Shown: piece by piece, positions 12,701-24,090 of the stretch
How the letters are laid out: each line of letters opens with the position of its first letter
Position numbering within the stretch: the stretch's first letter is position 1
Assembly: GCF_016808095.1 (NCBI RefSeq)
Contig: NC_068973.1
Location: forward strand, 32,420,077 to 32,484,076
From: Vigna angularis
Lineage: Eukaryota > Streptophyta > Magnoliopsida > Fabales > Fabaceae
DNA length: 64,000 nt
Direction: 5' to 3'
Made by a program: the position numbers and the translations under genes
The notes under the pieces: generated by a model
Databases searched by the model: none
What the model saw: the letters and a program-made list of their open reading frames with translations, nothing else
Told to the model about the DNA's origin: nothing

Positions 12701-13986
12701 TGCCTCCTACCGTTCGACGCCCCCTGCCTCCTACCGTTCGGCTCCAGCTCTTCACCACCTTCCACCGTTCGGCTAGACCTCTCCATGCCTTCCACCATTC
12801 GGCTACCGTTCGGCCTCACTTCCCTCCTACCTTCCTTCTCCTTCTCATATACTTTCCAAACCTTATTATTATCCCCTACCTTATACGGTAACACCCTCTC
12901 TCCTTTTACTTCCTCTCAACTTCTCCCTATTGAAATATTCATTCACTCTTTTTTCTTATGAACCTGTTCTGTTATATGACACATCATAAGTTCACAACTC
13001 TTACAAAAAAAATGGTGCTTAAATTGTTGTGTTCCTTTGCTCCAACAAGTATAGAATCAATAGGATTGAGTTTGTGGTCGTTATTGTTAACATTGGTTTT
13101 TAGTTATGTCCTGTTGTCAGCAATTGAACGCTGAAAATTGATAAATATATGCATTCATTTTAGTCATTGGATTTTGTAGTTTGAGGGCTATAAATTCGAC
13201 CCAAATGGAGAATATGTGCGACGCTGGCTTCCAGAACTTGCAAGGTTACCTACTGAGTGGATTCATCATCCTTGGAATGCACCAGAATCAGTGCTCCAAG
13301 CTGCTGGAATTGAGCTAGGAACCAACTACCCTCTTCCAATTGTGGGAATAGATGCAGCAAAAACTAGATTACAAGAGGCACTATCAGAAATGTGGCAACA
13401 AGAGGCTGCTTCAAGAGCTGCAATGGAAAACGGAACTGAGGAAGGACTTGGAGACTCCTCTGAATCAATTCCTGCTGCATTTCCTCAAGACACGCAAATG
13501 GAGGAAACTCATGAACCTGTTAGGAACAATCCCTTTCCTGTTGGTCGGCGTTACCTGGATCAGATGGTTCCAAGCATCACTTCCACCCTTCTGAGAATAG
13601 AAGAGGAAGAAACTACTTCTGATCTTCGAAACTCAGCAGAAGAGAACAGCAGAGCTGAAGTGCCAATAAATGTAGATGCACAACAGAATGCAGGAGTTAC
13701 ATTGAACGAACGGATCTTGCAGACTGCTCACAGGAATACACAAGTACAAAACAATACTACAATGGAGCTGAGAAACGTAGCTGAAGATTCTAGCATAGAA
13801 TCTTCAAGTGGTACCAGGAGAGAACGGGATGGAGGTGTAGTTCCAGTATGGTCTCCCCCAGCTTCCAGTTACTCAGAACAATTTGTGGGAGATGAAAATG
13901 GTATTACAAGTGGTTCCTCGTACTTGCAAAGGCATCCTCGGTCTCACCAATTACTGAATTGTAGACAGCTACCTCAGACCGGGTAA
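6714..13986 (+). CDS. CRY1: cryptochrome 1 blue-light photoreceptor, four exons
   Basis: Exons read 6714-7029, 7326-7544, 9118-9824 and 13180-13986, all with GT-AG introns and frame kept. They give 682 aa, against 681 for Arabidopsis CRY1. Exon 1 opens with the photolyase-type N-terminus (CSIVWFRRDLRVEDNPALAA), which binds the antenna chromophore. Exon 3 holds the FAD pocket (LLSPHLHFGE and GYPLVDAGMRELWATGW). Exon 4 carries the CRY1-type C-terminal extension: DQMVPS at residues 541-546, an acidic EEEE stretch, then SSIES at 618-622 where Arabidopsis has STAES, and a final QTG. CRY1 is a nuclear and cytoplasmic flavoprotein that restrains COP1/SPA in blue light. The ATG was chosen by alignment from memory; the leader is short (MRGGGG). 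Intron 3 is 3355 bp because a retroelement lies in it; without the element it would be about 383 bp. The coding sequence looks intact. Confidence 0.96.
7949..7975. repeat. short (TA)n run in CRY1 intron 2
   Basis: A 27-bp TA run inside intron 2 (7545-9117). The rest of that intron is AT-rich with no gene or element recognised; the 66-codon frame at 8836-9036 has no homology that I know. Confidence 0.85.
9927..10686 (-). repeat. 3' LTR of the gag-only element
   Basis: 760 bp, TGTTACG...CGTAACA on the + strand. It aligns over its length with the copy at 12103-12893 but differs by several indels. It has a short extra segment around 10576-10600 (TTTACAGTCAATACC) that the other copy lacks, and one fewer copy of the CCACCGTTCGGCTTGACC minisatellite unit. 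Confidence 0.92.
10460..11974 (-). pseudogene. gag-like ORF of the TR-GAG element, split by one stop
   Basis: Reading down from 11974, residues 1-119 end in a Ty3-type gag core: LPIFDEVDPLNWINRADK, then the EEEKMCLAYISM segment. A TAG at 11615-11617 interrupts at a place where the family has a Trp codon. The same frame then continues (FRFWKGK...) through 11557 to 10460. After the core comes a long Pro-Asn-Gly-rich tandem section, then an unfamiliar segment, and near the end NLEDKGVLLQG, a sequence often found just before the 3' LTR of plant Ty3 elements. The frame runs on into the LTR. There is no CCHC knuckle. It would give a nucleocapsid-like protein; the stop makes this copy probably defective. 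Confidence 0.8.
11151..11438 (-). repeat. two 144-bp in-frame tandem repeats inside gag
   Basis: The word TCCGTCAGTCCGCTACCGTT starts at 11151 (one base different) and again at 11295, a period of 144 bp, or 48 codons. The protein repeat is built of shorter (E/D)PNGxGLxE-like modules. Partial modules extend on both sides. Confidence 0.85.
11990..12090 (-). repeat. three leader repeats between the 5' LTR and gag
   Basis: On the minus strand the words CTGCCAGATCGTCAGAGAGG, CTGCCGGATCGTCAGAGAGG and CTGCCAGATAGTCAAGAGAGG follow each other at 30-40 bp spacing, each followed by AGAAAA. This untranslated leader repeat could be a packaging or dimerisation region. That role is inference. Confidence 0.7.
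12103..12893 (-). repeat. 5' LTR of the gag-only element
   Basis: 791 bp, TGTTACG...CGGTAACA. It contains an internal minisatellite at about 12585-12700 built on GCCTTCCACCGTTCGGCTTG, with units of about 33 bp. Relative to the element this is the upstream LTR and would carry any promoter, pointing against CRY1 transcription. Confidence 0.92.
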
Positions 13987-16900
13987 GATTTCAAAAGACC
14001 AATGAAAGCATTGAACACTTCATGTTCAATATTTTCAGTTTAATGATTATGATCCCTTTTGATTCTTTTGTTGGCTCCTTGTTATCTTATCACAGTTAAA
14101 TTTTGATGACAGGTAATTCATATCTAAAGCGACTAGCCTAGAAGAAGAAAAATACACTATAACCATTATGTTGAGATAAAGTGGGATGTTGAAGCCGCAT
14201 AAACATGAAAGTGTTAATTTCCTACCCCTTTTACCAGCGGCTGACCTCCAATGTGTACGAGATTTCAATTCATACAGCAGTTCATCTGCGGTTTCTTTTG
14301 CTTTCTTGTACAATATTTGCAACTTGCTGTGTGGTATAGTTTGTGTGGTGAGGGAGAAAAGAGCCACCATAGGATCTTTGGTCTAATAATAAACTCAGAT
14401 TTGTGCTTTCACTTGAGGCAGATATATTAATTATGATCCGAGTTTTAGTTACATCGTCTGTGTCCTACATCTAATATATCCACTAAAAAGTGAACCTCAT
14501 CTTGTTGATCACATTTCTGGATCTTCTTCGGCATATTAATCTACAGTGCTAACACCTTTTTTGTTTTTGTTTTTGTAATTCATGTAATCATGGACGTAAT
14601 AATCTTTTTAGGGGTCACAAAGGTAAATCATTGTGCAGTCTCCAGCTTTATCTATTTAAGTACCTAAGAGTATGCAAATTTGGTTCTTCTGAATTGCATA
14701 CAAAGTGTAATTGTAATGATTAATTAACAAAAGTAAACAACTGAGATCACTACAAAGTTATGCACGCTCTTGCAACTTCGGAGCAATGTGATTTGCTGAG
14801 GAAAGTTATTTGTACTCTTAGTTGCACCTTGACATAAGCTTCGCTATTTCCATTTGCTGTGTGGCAAGTTGTCTGATGATAATCATCACGATATGACCGT
14901 GGAGGCACTATATTTAACCAGCAATAATGACTTTAAACAGAACAAAAATGCTCATTACAGCTAAAGTCAGGAGAACTTTGCTTTATATTTTTTTTCAATT
15001 GGTGAAGATACCCTTATACTTCCCTCCTCACACAAAAAAAAAGTATAAGGGAAAATCTCTACTCTAGATTGCTTTTTAAAGTACAACTTATAGCATATGG
15101 AACCTTTACTTTTTGTTTTAATTTTAGAATTTATTGTTTTTTTTACATTTTTTAATATATTTTTTTCTTTTGCGGTTTTATTTTACACTTAACCGCAATA
15201 CCCAACAAAAATAAATTCCTGCCCGACATGTTACACTTCTCTCTTTCTTTCTTAATTAGCTATTTTCATTTTTAGAAGATTAATAACAGTAGTCAAAAGG
15301 GATAATATTACAATTTAAAATCTTGATTATAAGATCAAAATATTAACTATATGTTAAAAATTATTATAAATTTAATTATGTAAAAGTAATCATTTATCTT
15401 ATATAATACATAAACTAATTTGATTAAATTATTGCTAACATAATTTAATTGAGTGAAGATATTTTATGTTTTCATTAGACTAAATAAAAATGAAAAAGAA
15501 AAGGGGCATGTTTGTTGTATGGTAGATGTCATTTTAATCAAGTAACGAATTGATCGATAATCTCTTAGATTGATCACTTTTTAGATCGATTACTCTCATG
15601 TGGATCATCTCTTGAAAAAATCACTCTTAGATCGATCACACTTAGGATTGATTGTAGAGTAAAGGTAAGATTAATACTTAGTCAATAATAACCGCAAATC
15701 AACTAACTAATACTGATTATGGTGTGATTAAACTATAATTAAGTCAGTAAAGAGATAAAAGTCTATAAAGAAGGTATAGTTATTCATGCATACTGTATTT
15801 AATACTCTTTTGAAGAGTTATTTACTGACTTTAGCATGATGCAAATATCATCCTAATAACAATTTTAGAGTCAAAAAATTTTTAAAATCGAACGAACAAG
15901 AAATAAAAACAGTAAAGTACAAACAATTCAGAGTTGTCGATCGACACTGCATAAACATTTTCCATTCACTTTTTCCCAATTGAACATCAACCTATCATTT
16001 TAGTTTCTTTTATACGCTTAAGAAGAAGATATTTTTCTTTTCCTTGTTTTTAACCGCTTTCGAACAATTTGAGCGTACAATCGCATTTTTTCTAAGAAAT
16101 TTTGATTTCAATCTTATTAGATTCCATATTATTTAAAACACATGATGGATGGAAACCTAATGGTATATTTTTTATTTACAATTTTATAAGAAGTGAGATA
16201 AGATACGGAGAGTTTTCTATTGTAACCTAACCTTGGTGCATGATAGCTCTGTCTAAAAACAAGTTAGATTCCATTCGGCAAGGCCTTCCAAGCAACTAAA
16301 AAAAGCCAAACCAACAAAGTCATCAACTTAATAATTGATACGTGTTGACATTTTCTCTTGTAATTAACTTTTTAAATTAGTTTTCAGGAACTTATGAACC
16401 CTGAAAAGACGTGTCAAAATTATAAATTTCAAATGTTAAAAATTGTAAGTATAAGTTTATATATTAGATAACAATGAAAAATACAGTGTTTTATATGAAA
16501 GAAAATTCATAAATTTATCGTATTAAAATTTTGGGTTAAAAATCTATCAATTTATTATATAAATTAGGTTTGTGTCTGATTATGTTATATATCTCAACTC
16601 AACGAAAACACTGGAAAAAGCTATCACCATATTATTAAAATATGTATAATTACTCTCTAAACTGTACTCTAAACATAATTACAACGTGACATCTCGTTCT
16701 ATTTAATGTTCTTATAGAAGCAGAAAAAGTGCTCAACTCTACCAGTTTAGTATGATTTTTGGTGCCTTAGGAGAATGAGAATCATGGGACAATGAAGCTA
16801 GGGCATAAAGCCTATATATCACTACTCATGAATGATGAATTTGTCATTGGATTGGCCTTTTTGGGAATGTGCTTTGTCTCTTTTAAGAATCGTGGAGGGA

Positions 16901-19070
16901 ATTATTTCCTCTTCTGTATGTTTTTTTTTTCTAGTTAATTCCCTACTATGAAAGCATTGGATTCTACTTTAGATGTTGGGTAGTGTCTATAACATTGGAA
17001 GTCAATCTCAATCCCTTAAAGCCTAGAGGCCATAGATGAAGTCCCTGGCCTAGTCTCATCTTAATGCACGTTAGAAGAAGAAAAAGAAGCTGCGGATTTA
17101 TGCAGTTTCAAAATTAACTCAAGTTGAAATCTGAAAGCCAAGTTCATATATATTAAAGTACACATGCATGTGTTCAGGTGCTTCACAACTAGCTGTTTTG
17201 AATATGGTAGAGAAGATTCGTATACAAAGATGCTTTGATGCAAACTTCAGCACTAACTGGTAGAGCTCATTAATTAATTCATTGAAAGGCAATTTATAGT
17301 GAATATGGCAGTTTGGTTGTGGCATTAAACTACCAATTTGACCATGTGGAGGAATCATATATATCATTCAAAGTTAGCAAATGACACGCTAATTATTTGA
17401 ATAAAAGTGCGGCTTTGAAGTTTGAATGTGAAAGAGAAAAACTTCCCCATAAAATTAAAGCAAACTTGGGGCCTGCAATGCAAAAATGGTGGTATGTGAA
17501 ATGAGAGAAAGAGAGAATGAACAATGGTGGAAAAGAATAAAAAAGACGGCGTGGTTTGACCTGTTCCAATGCTTTTGAAAGGTAAAAAGGTAGGAGTCAT
17601 CTTTTGAATAAGATTATATTTGGTTTTTTGTCTATTTGTCATACATATAGTTTTAGTTGATGTGGTCCTATGAAAATAAAATGCACCATTTAGCAGCCTT
17701 ATACACTTCCATGGCTATACTTTTTCAATTACATATATAATATATGGCTGGATAAAAGTGAACTCATATGGTATATCTCAATGAATGTATACACCACTGG
17801 AATAGCTTTGTTCCTCTACCACTATGACACATCATATTCCATCACCATCATGAATGCAGCATTAGATAGGAGGAATCACGAACCACCTTGCGCCTTCAGT
17901 GCGAAATGTGAATTCATCTTCTCGAAACATTAATCGCAAACCACACCTAGCATGAATCCAGAATCACTCCAAAAATTAGAGTTTCTATGATCGTGGTGTT
18001 ATGGTTTGTGCTTGTGATTTTGAAGTCTTTGTTTCGATTTGAGTGACGAAATTTAGTACTTTCATTGTGCGATATTGCCATTAAGGTTTATTGGTTCGTT
18101 CCTCGTTCTCGCAGTGGATGGTCGTTGTTCGCGGTGGACTTGCAGGTTTGTGGCCTCATTATTGATTTGTGGTGTGCATTGTGCATTGGATTTGCCTTTC
18201 GATTTTGATGCTCGGGCTCAAAAAGTGGTGGCATGGTTGTTGACGTGAAGGGAACGCTATAGCGCAAATCTGCATCTGTGGTTGATGGCTGTCATGGTTT
18301 GTGGTGGCTCGCAATTTGGGATTTTCGTGGAGGAATGGTAGTTTGATGGATTCTGCTGGTACGATGTTGTAAAGAAATATGATGACTAAAAGCTTGAAGA
18401 AGATGGAGATTTGTGGTGCTTGTCGTCGTAATGGCTGATGGCGTGGAGAAGATCATGATGGTTGCCTATGGTTTCTAGGTGTGTTGGAAAGAAAATGAGA
18501 TGACATGGAAGCCACATCAGAAAAAATGAAACATGTCATTCAAACACTGCCCACATATATAGTATGTTGTTAACGATTTATACAGGGTTATGAAAAAAAT
18601 ATCAAATTGAACATAAATTACGAAAATTGGAACTACATTGAACACTCGAAAAAAAAAGAGTCTCACTTTAAACAAAATCAACCAAAATAATAACCAAAAA
18701 AGTATTTAAACTTTAATATAAAGTTAGAGTATGGATGAAAAAATTATGTACAAGATAAAATTTATGTGTTAAAAGATAAGCCCAAGTCTAGGTAAACATT
18801 AAAATGCTACAATTTATATAATTTTAGTGGTGGTGTTGTAATTTCTTGTAGTATAAGAATTTCAAAATAGAAGAAATAGACAACTAAATGCAGCTACAAA
18901 TATTGAAAGAGGAGATGGAGAAAGTGGTAAAAGACTAAATCAAGATATTTATTGATGAATTTTATCAATACATAAAATCTATAAGTAATTATCAACAATT
19001 AATTATCAACAAATTTTGACCATTAATAATTACTAATGGATAATTATTGAATGCATTTTTATTATTGATA
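13987..19070. other. CRY1 3' region and AT-rich intergenic DNA, no gene seen
   Basis: The CRY1 3' UTR probably lies in the first few hundred bases. GATCGATCA-like words recur at 15545-15655. A less AT-rich patch at 17880-18540 (TGGTGG-rich) has no long frame or domain I know. The small frames at 14047-14386 and 17061-17642 look like chance. Confidence 0.5.
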
Positions 19071-19531
19071 AGGATGTTAAGATGACTCAATCCAACTCAT
19101 ATGAGTTGACTCACCATTGATTCAATTCAACTATTCACTTTTAATGAGTTAAAAAATTTGTAATCTTGTTTGATCCATCATGGGTTCACGAGTTACTGGA
19201 TTGACTCACTTGAGGATGTTTTGTTATTCCAATTCATTTTATATATTTAATACAACACAATCAAAGTTATTGGCTTGAATCACTATTTTATAAGTACAGT
19301 CAAAATGTTTGACTATTTTACCAATTTTACCAAACATTATTATAATGATAGAAGTTGAAAATTAAAGTGTTAACTTATATAATTTGACAAACAAATAAAT
19401 TAAACATTTAAATTATTCAAACATTATTGGACATCATTCTAATATTTAAAAAGATCAAATCATCAACTTACATAATTACAAATAGCAAATAATTATAATA
19501 CAAAATTTGTGAAAATACATTAAAAAAACTA

Positions 19532-19725
19532 GGTTTAATACATCATTTGATCCCTACTTTTAGAGGTTTGGTTCAAAGTGATCCTACCTTTTAAAAAAGT
19601 TCAGTAAGGTCCCATATTTAGTTAAAAAATGTTTAATTTGGTCATTTTCGCTCACGCAGTTAAAAACATAACGGTGCAAATGCCACCGTGGCCAAACTTG
19701 AGTTGTGCAGTTTGATGAATACGTG
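19532..19725 (+). repeat. left terminal inverted repeat of the Pack-MULE
   Basis: Starts GGTTTAATACATCATTTGAT and runs to TTTGATGAATACGTGG. It matches the reverse complement of 20826-21025 with scattered mismatches and small indels. Confidence 0.92.
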
Positions 19726-19731
19726 GCTGAA

Positions 19732-19806
19732 AGAATTAAATGCAGAGAGAGAAACGTAAATGGTTGTTTGAAGAATTAAATGCAGAGAGAGAGAAACGTA
19801 AATGAC
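19732..19806 (+). repeat. subterminal tandem duplication, unit about 39 bp
   Basis: AGAATTAAATGCAGAGAGAG occurs at 19732 and again at 19771, both followed by AAACGTAAATG. It lies just inside the left TIR, where MULEs often have short subterminal repeats. Confidence 0.85.
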
Positions 19807-20274
19807 TTTTAATGGTTCAAGAAAGAGATATTGATGTATTAATTAGAGAGAGAATATTTCTCTGGACACTACCCAACAATGCATCAGTTTTATACACCCA
19901 CGTCCAGATTCCACCCTATATACTATTCCACTTAGTAATAACTCAAAAATGATATAATTTTCGAAACCCATAAAACTAGATATTGCACTGTTAGGACGAC
20001 ATTAATATAACTAAAACAAAGAATTCTTGCTTATAAACAACAAAATCATGACCATTAGATAACCTCTGCACCTCTCTCATCAATCTTTATATCTTCAAAG
20101 AAAACTCCTTTAGCTTTCCTAGACCTATTTTATAGACCCAAAATTTAAAATCTGCACAACGAAAACCTTAGCCTGTAACCCTTCACCATTCTTATACCCA
20201 AAATTTAAAATATGCACAACTCCTTTAGCCCCCACATGCATTGAAACTTTTCACTTGCAAAAAGATACCCAGCT

Positions 20275-20757
20275 AGTGGCTCCCCCGCGCCCCCGGGTCT
20301 CGCCAGATTCCCTCTAGTACCCACTGGGATACGTCGGTGCGGTTCCCCACCGGTCTTGGTCTGATAGTGGTGGCGACGGCGTGATGAATGCGTTGAGTTA
20401 TTTGACGAAAATCTCACTTCAAAGGTCTACGACGTAGCAATTGAGTCTTCTCTACAATTGGCGCCAAAGCTTTCTGGAAAACTCGGGGTTAGGGTTTGGC
20501 TTAAGAGAGAGGATTTGCAGCTCGTTTTCTCATTTAAGATTCGTGGAGCTTATATATGATGGCAAAACTTCCCAGGGAGTTGTTGGAAAAGGGAGTTATC
20601 TGCTCTGCGATGATTGTTATGTGAAGAGGGTTAATCCAAAGGTGAGGATTGTTAGGGTGGAGCCCTCTGATGCAAATGCAATGGCGTTGTCATTCCATCA
20701 TCATCAAAGAGTGATTTTGGACCAGGTTGGAGGATTTGCAGATGGTGTGGCTGTTGG
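20275..20757 (+). pseudogene. captured threonine dehydratase (threonine deaminase) fragments
   Basis: Two separated parts of plastid threonine dehydratase, the first enzyme of isoleucine synthesis, are joined here. Part one (about 20275-20617) has RVSPDSL, then a TAG where the family has Gln, then YPLGYVGAVP, YLTK, the AIES...[13 protein letters not shown] segment, WLKREDLQ and FSFK(I)RGAY, and AKLPRE read in a shifted frame. The FSFK lysine is the pyridoxal phosphate site. Part two (from 20618) starts YVKRVNPKV and continues through VEPSDANAMALS and LDQVGGFADGVAVG. The roughly 170 residues between are missing, as are the C-terminal regulatory domains. Stops and shifts rule out an enzyme. The chimera ORF 20441-20770 mixes frames. 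The gene was caught by the MULE. Confidence 0.88.
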
Positions 20758-20825
20758 GATTTGCACCTAACTTACGTCATTTTAATTTTTTTTAAATATT
20801 TACACAGTGCAACCTCTTCAAACGT

Positions 20826-21025
20826 GCCACATATTCATCAAACTGCACAGCTCACTCAGGTTTGGTCACAGTGGCATTTGCACCGTTATGTTTTTAACGG
20901 CGTGAGCGAAAATGACCGAATTGAACATTTTTTAACGAAATATGGAGTCTTACTGAACTTTTTTAAAAGATAGGATCACTTTGAACCAAACCTCTAAAAG
21001 TAGAGACCAAAAGATGTATTAAACC
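20826..21025 (-). repeat. right terminal inverted repeat of the Pack-MULE
   Basis: Begins CCACATATTCATCAAACTGC and ends AAGATGTATTAAACC, the mirror of the left repeat. Confidence 0.92.
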
Positions 21026-21190
21026 AAAAAACTAATATAGGGTTGTTATTGGTGGGTTGTGTGTCAACCCACCTTCAACTTGACTCGAACTCATTTAACT
21101 TGTACAAGTGACTTGGATCCAATTTGACCCATATTTTAAAAAATTAATTTTTTTCCAATCTAACCTAACTCAAATTCAGATTACTTTACT

Positions 21191-23297
<2,107 letters not shown>

Positions 23298-23439
23298 GCT
23301 ACCTTTAATACAATGACATATTTTTGTTATGAAAGACAAAAATATAAAAAAAAAATATAAATTTATAGAAAATGTATCCAAAGTTATACTAAAAGACGAA
23401 TAAAAATGATTTTTAGAGGCATGCATAAGCGCAGTTAAA

Positions 23440-24090
23440 AATGGGTCATTCTATTCAACTCAATCCGGATTGGTTCCTTAATGAGTCAACCCAACCTAAT
23501 TCATTTATTAGTGAATTGAAAAAATTCAAACTCGGTCTAGTCCTTATAGGTTGGCTCATAGTTCACTTAATTACAAGTTTTTTTTAAAATAAAAAAAAAT
23601 TATAATTTTTTTGTAATTTAAATTTGAATAATTTCACTCTAAAATGATATTAAACTCCAAAAAAAATTCAAAATAAAAAAAATTAACATACAACTTAAAT
23701 GTAATCCAAAAGCAAACACAAAAAGCGAATAAATAAGTTTATAATATTGATAATTTTTTGTATCACTTATCCATTTATAAGATTAGAGTCTTGAATGAAT
23801 AAATTTATAATATTTTACTTTCTTGAAATATCATTTTCTTTATTCTCATTTTCAATACAATAAAAAAATGTTAACTAATAATATTAAGACATAAAATAAT
23901 AAATAATTAAATTAAATTATGTAAGTTGGTAAATCAACTCGGCTCACCATGAGTTCAATCCGGATAAACTAGATTGAAAATTGACCTGTATAAAAAAGTT
24001 TCACTTTATTTAAATCCAACATGACACAAACCGTGGTAAGCCGAGTTGATATGTGGGTTCTAACCTATTTTGAAAACACTAGCCTGCGTC
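23440..24090. repeat. CAACCCAACC-rich repeat, possible non-autonomous DNA element
   Basis: It opens with TCAACTCAATCCGGATTGG and GAGTCAACCCAACC, and closes with AAACCGTGGTAAGCCGAGTT and GTGGGTTCTAACC. The complementary flavour of the two ends and the AT-rich middle suggest an old element like the one interrupted at 19075-21190. Termini and TSD are not resolved. Confidence 0.4.

Larger units (their letters stand above)
9927..12893 (-). mobile_element. gag-only LTR retroelement (TR-GAG type) in CRY1 intron 3
   Basis: The element has two long direct repeats, 9927-10686 and 12103-12893. Each begins TGTTACG and ends GTAACA, so the LTRs have TG...CA ends with short inverted termini. The same five bases, CCCTC, flank both sides (9922-9926 and 12894-12898): a perfect 5-bp target-site duplication. 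The 1.4-kb interior codes on the minus strand, antisense to CRY1, for a gag-like protein only. No protease, reverse transcriptase, RNase H or integrase is present. Two bases inside the 5' LTR (minus strand) a TGG-initial stretch (TGGTCCGACC) could be the primer-binding site; the purine tract at the 3' side is weak. Elements of this layout are called TR-GAG and depend on other Ty3 elements for movement. Confidence 0.93.
19532..21025 (+). mobile_element. Pack-MULE carrying threonine dehydratase fragments
   Basis: The 1494-bp element begins GGTTTAATACATC and ends GATGTATTAAACC. The flanks are an exact 9-bp direct repeat AAAAAACTA (19523-19531 and 21026-21034), the target-site length of Mutator-like elements. 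The terminal inverted repeats are about 195-200 bp. No transposase is encoded, so it is non-autonomous. The interior holds host gene sequence (see 20275-20757), which makes it a Pack-MULE. The TSD is perfect, so the insertion need not be very old. Confidence 0.93.
19075..21190. repeat. older CAACCCA/GAGTTGACTCA-rich repeat, split by the Pack-MULE
   Basis: The left flank of the Pack-MULE (19078-19210) has words such as GACTCAATCCAACTCAT and GAGTTGACTCACC. The right flank (21040-21180) has GGTGGGTTG, TCAACCCACC and ACTTGACTCGAACTC. The same style recurs at 23440-24090 as one uninterrupted block. I infer an old non-autonomous DNA element into which the Mutator-like element inserted; I could not define its termini. 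Confidence 0.45.

Noticed and set aside
20441..20770. 109-codon frame as a new gene
   Set aside because: It mixes out-of-frame and in-frame parts of a captured threonine dehydratase within a Pack-MULE.
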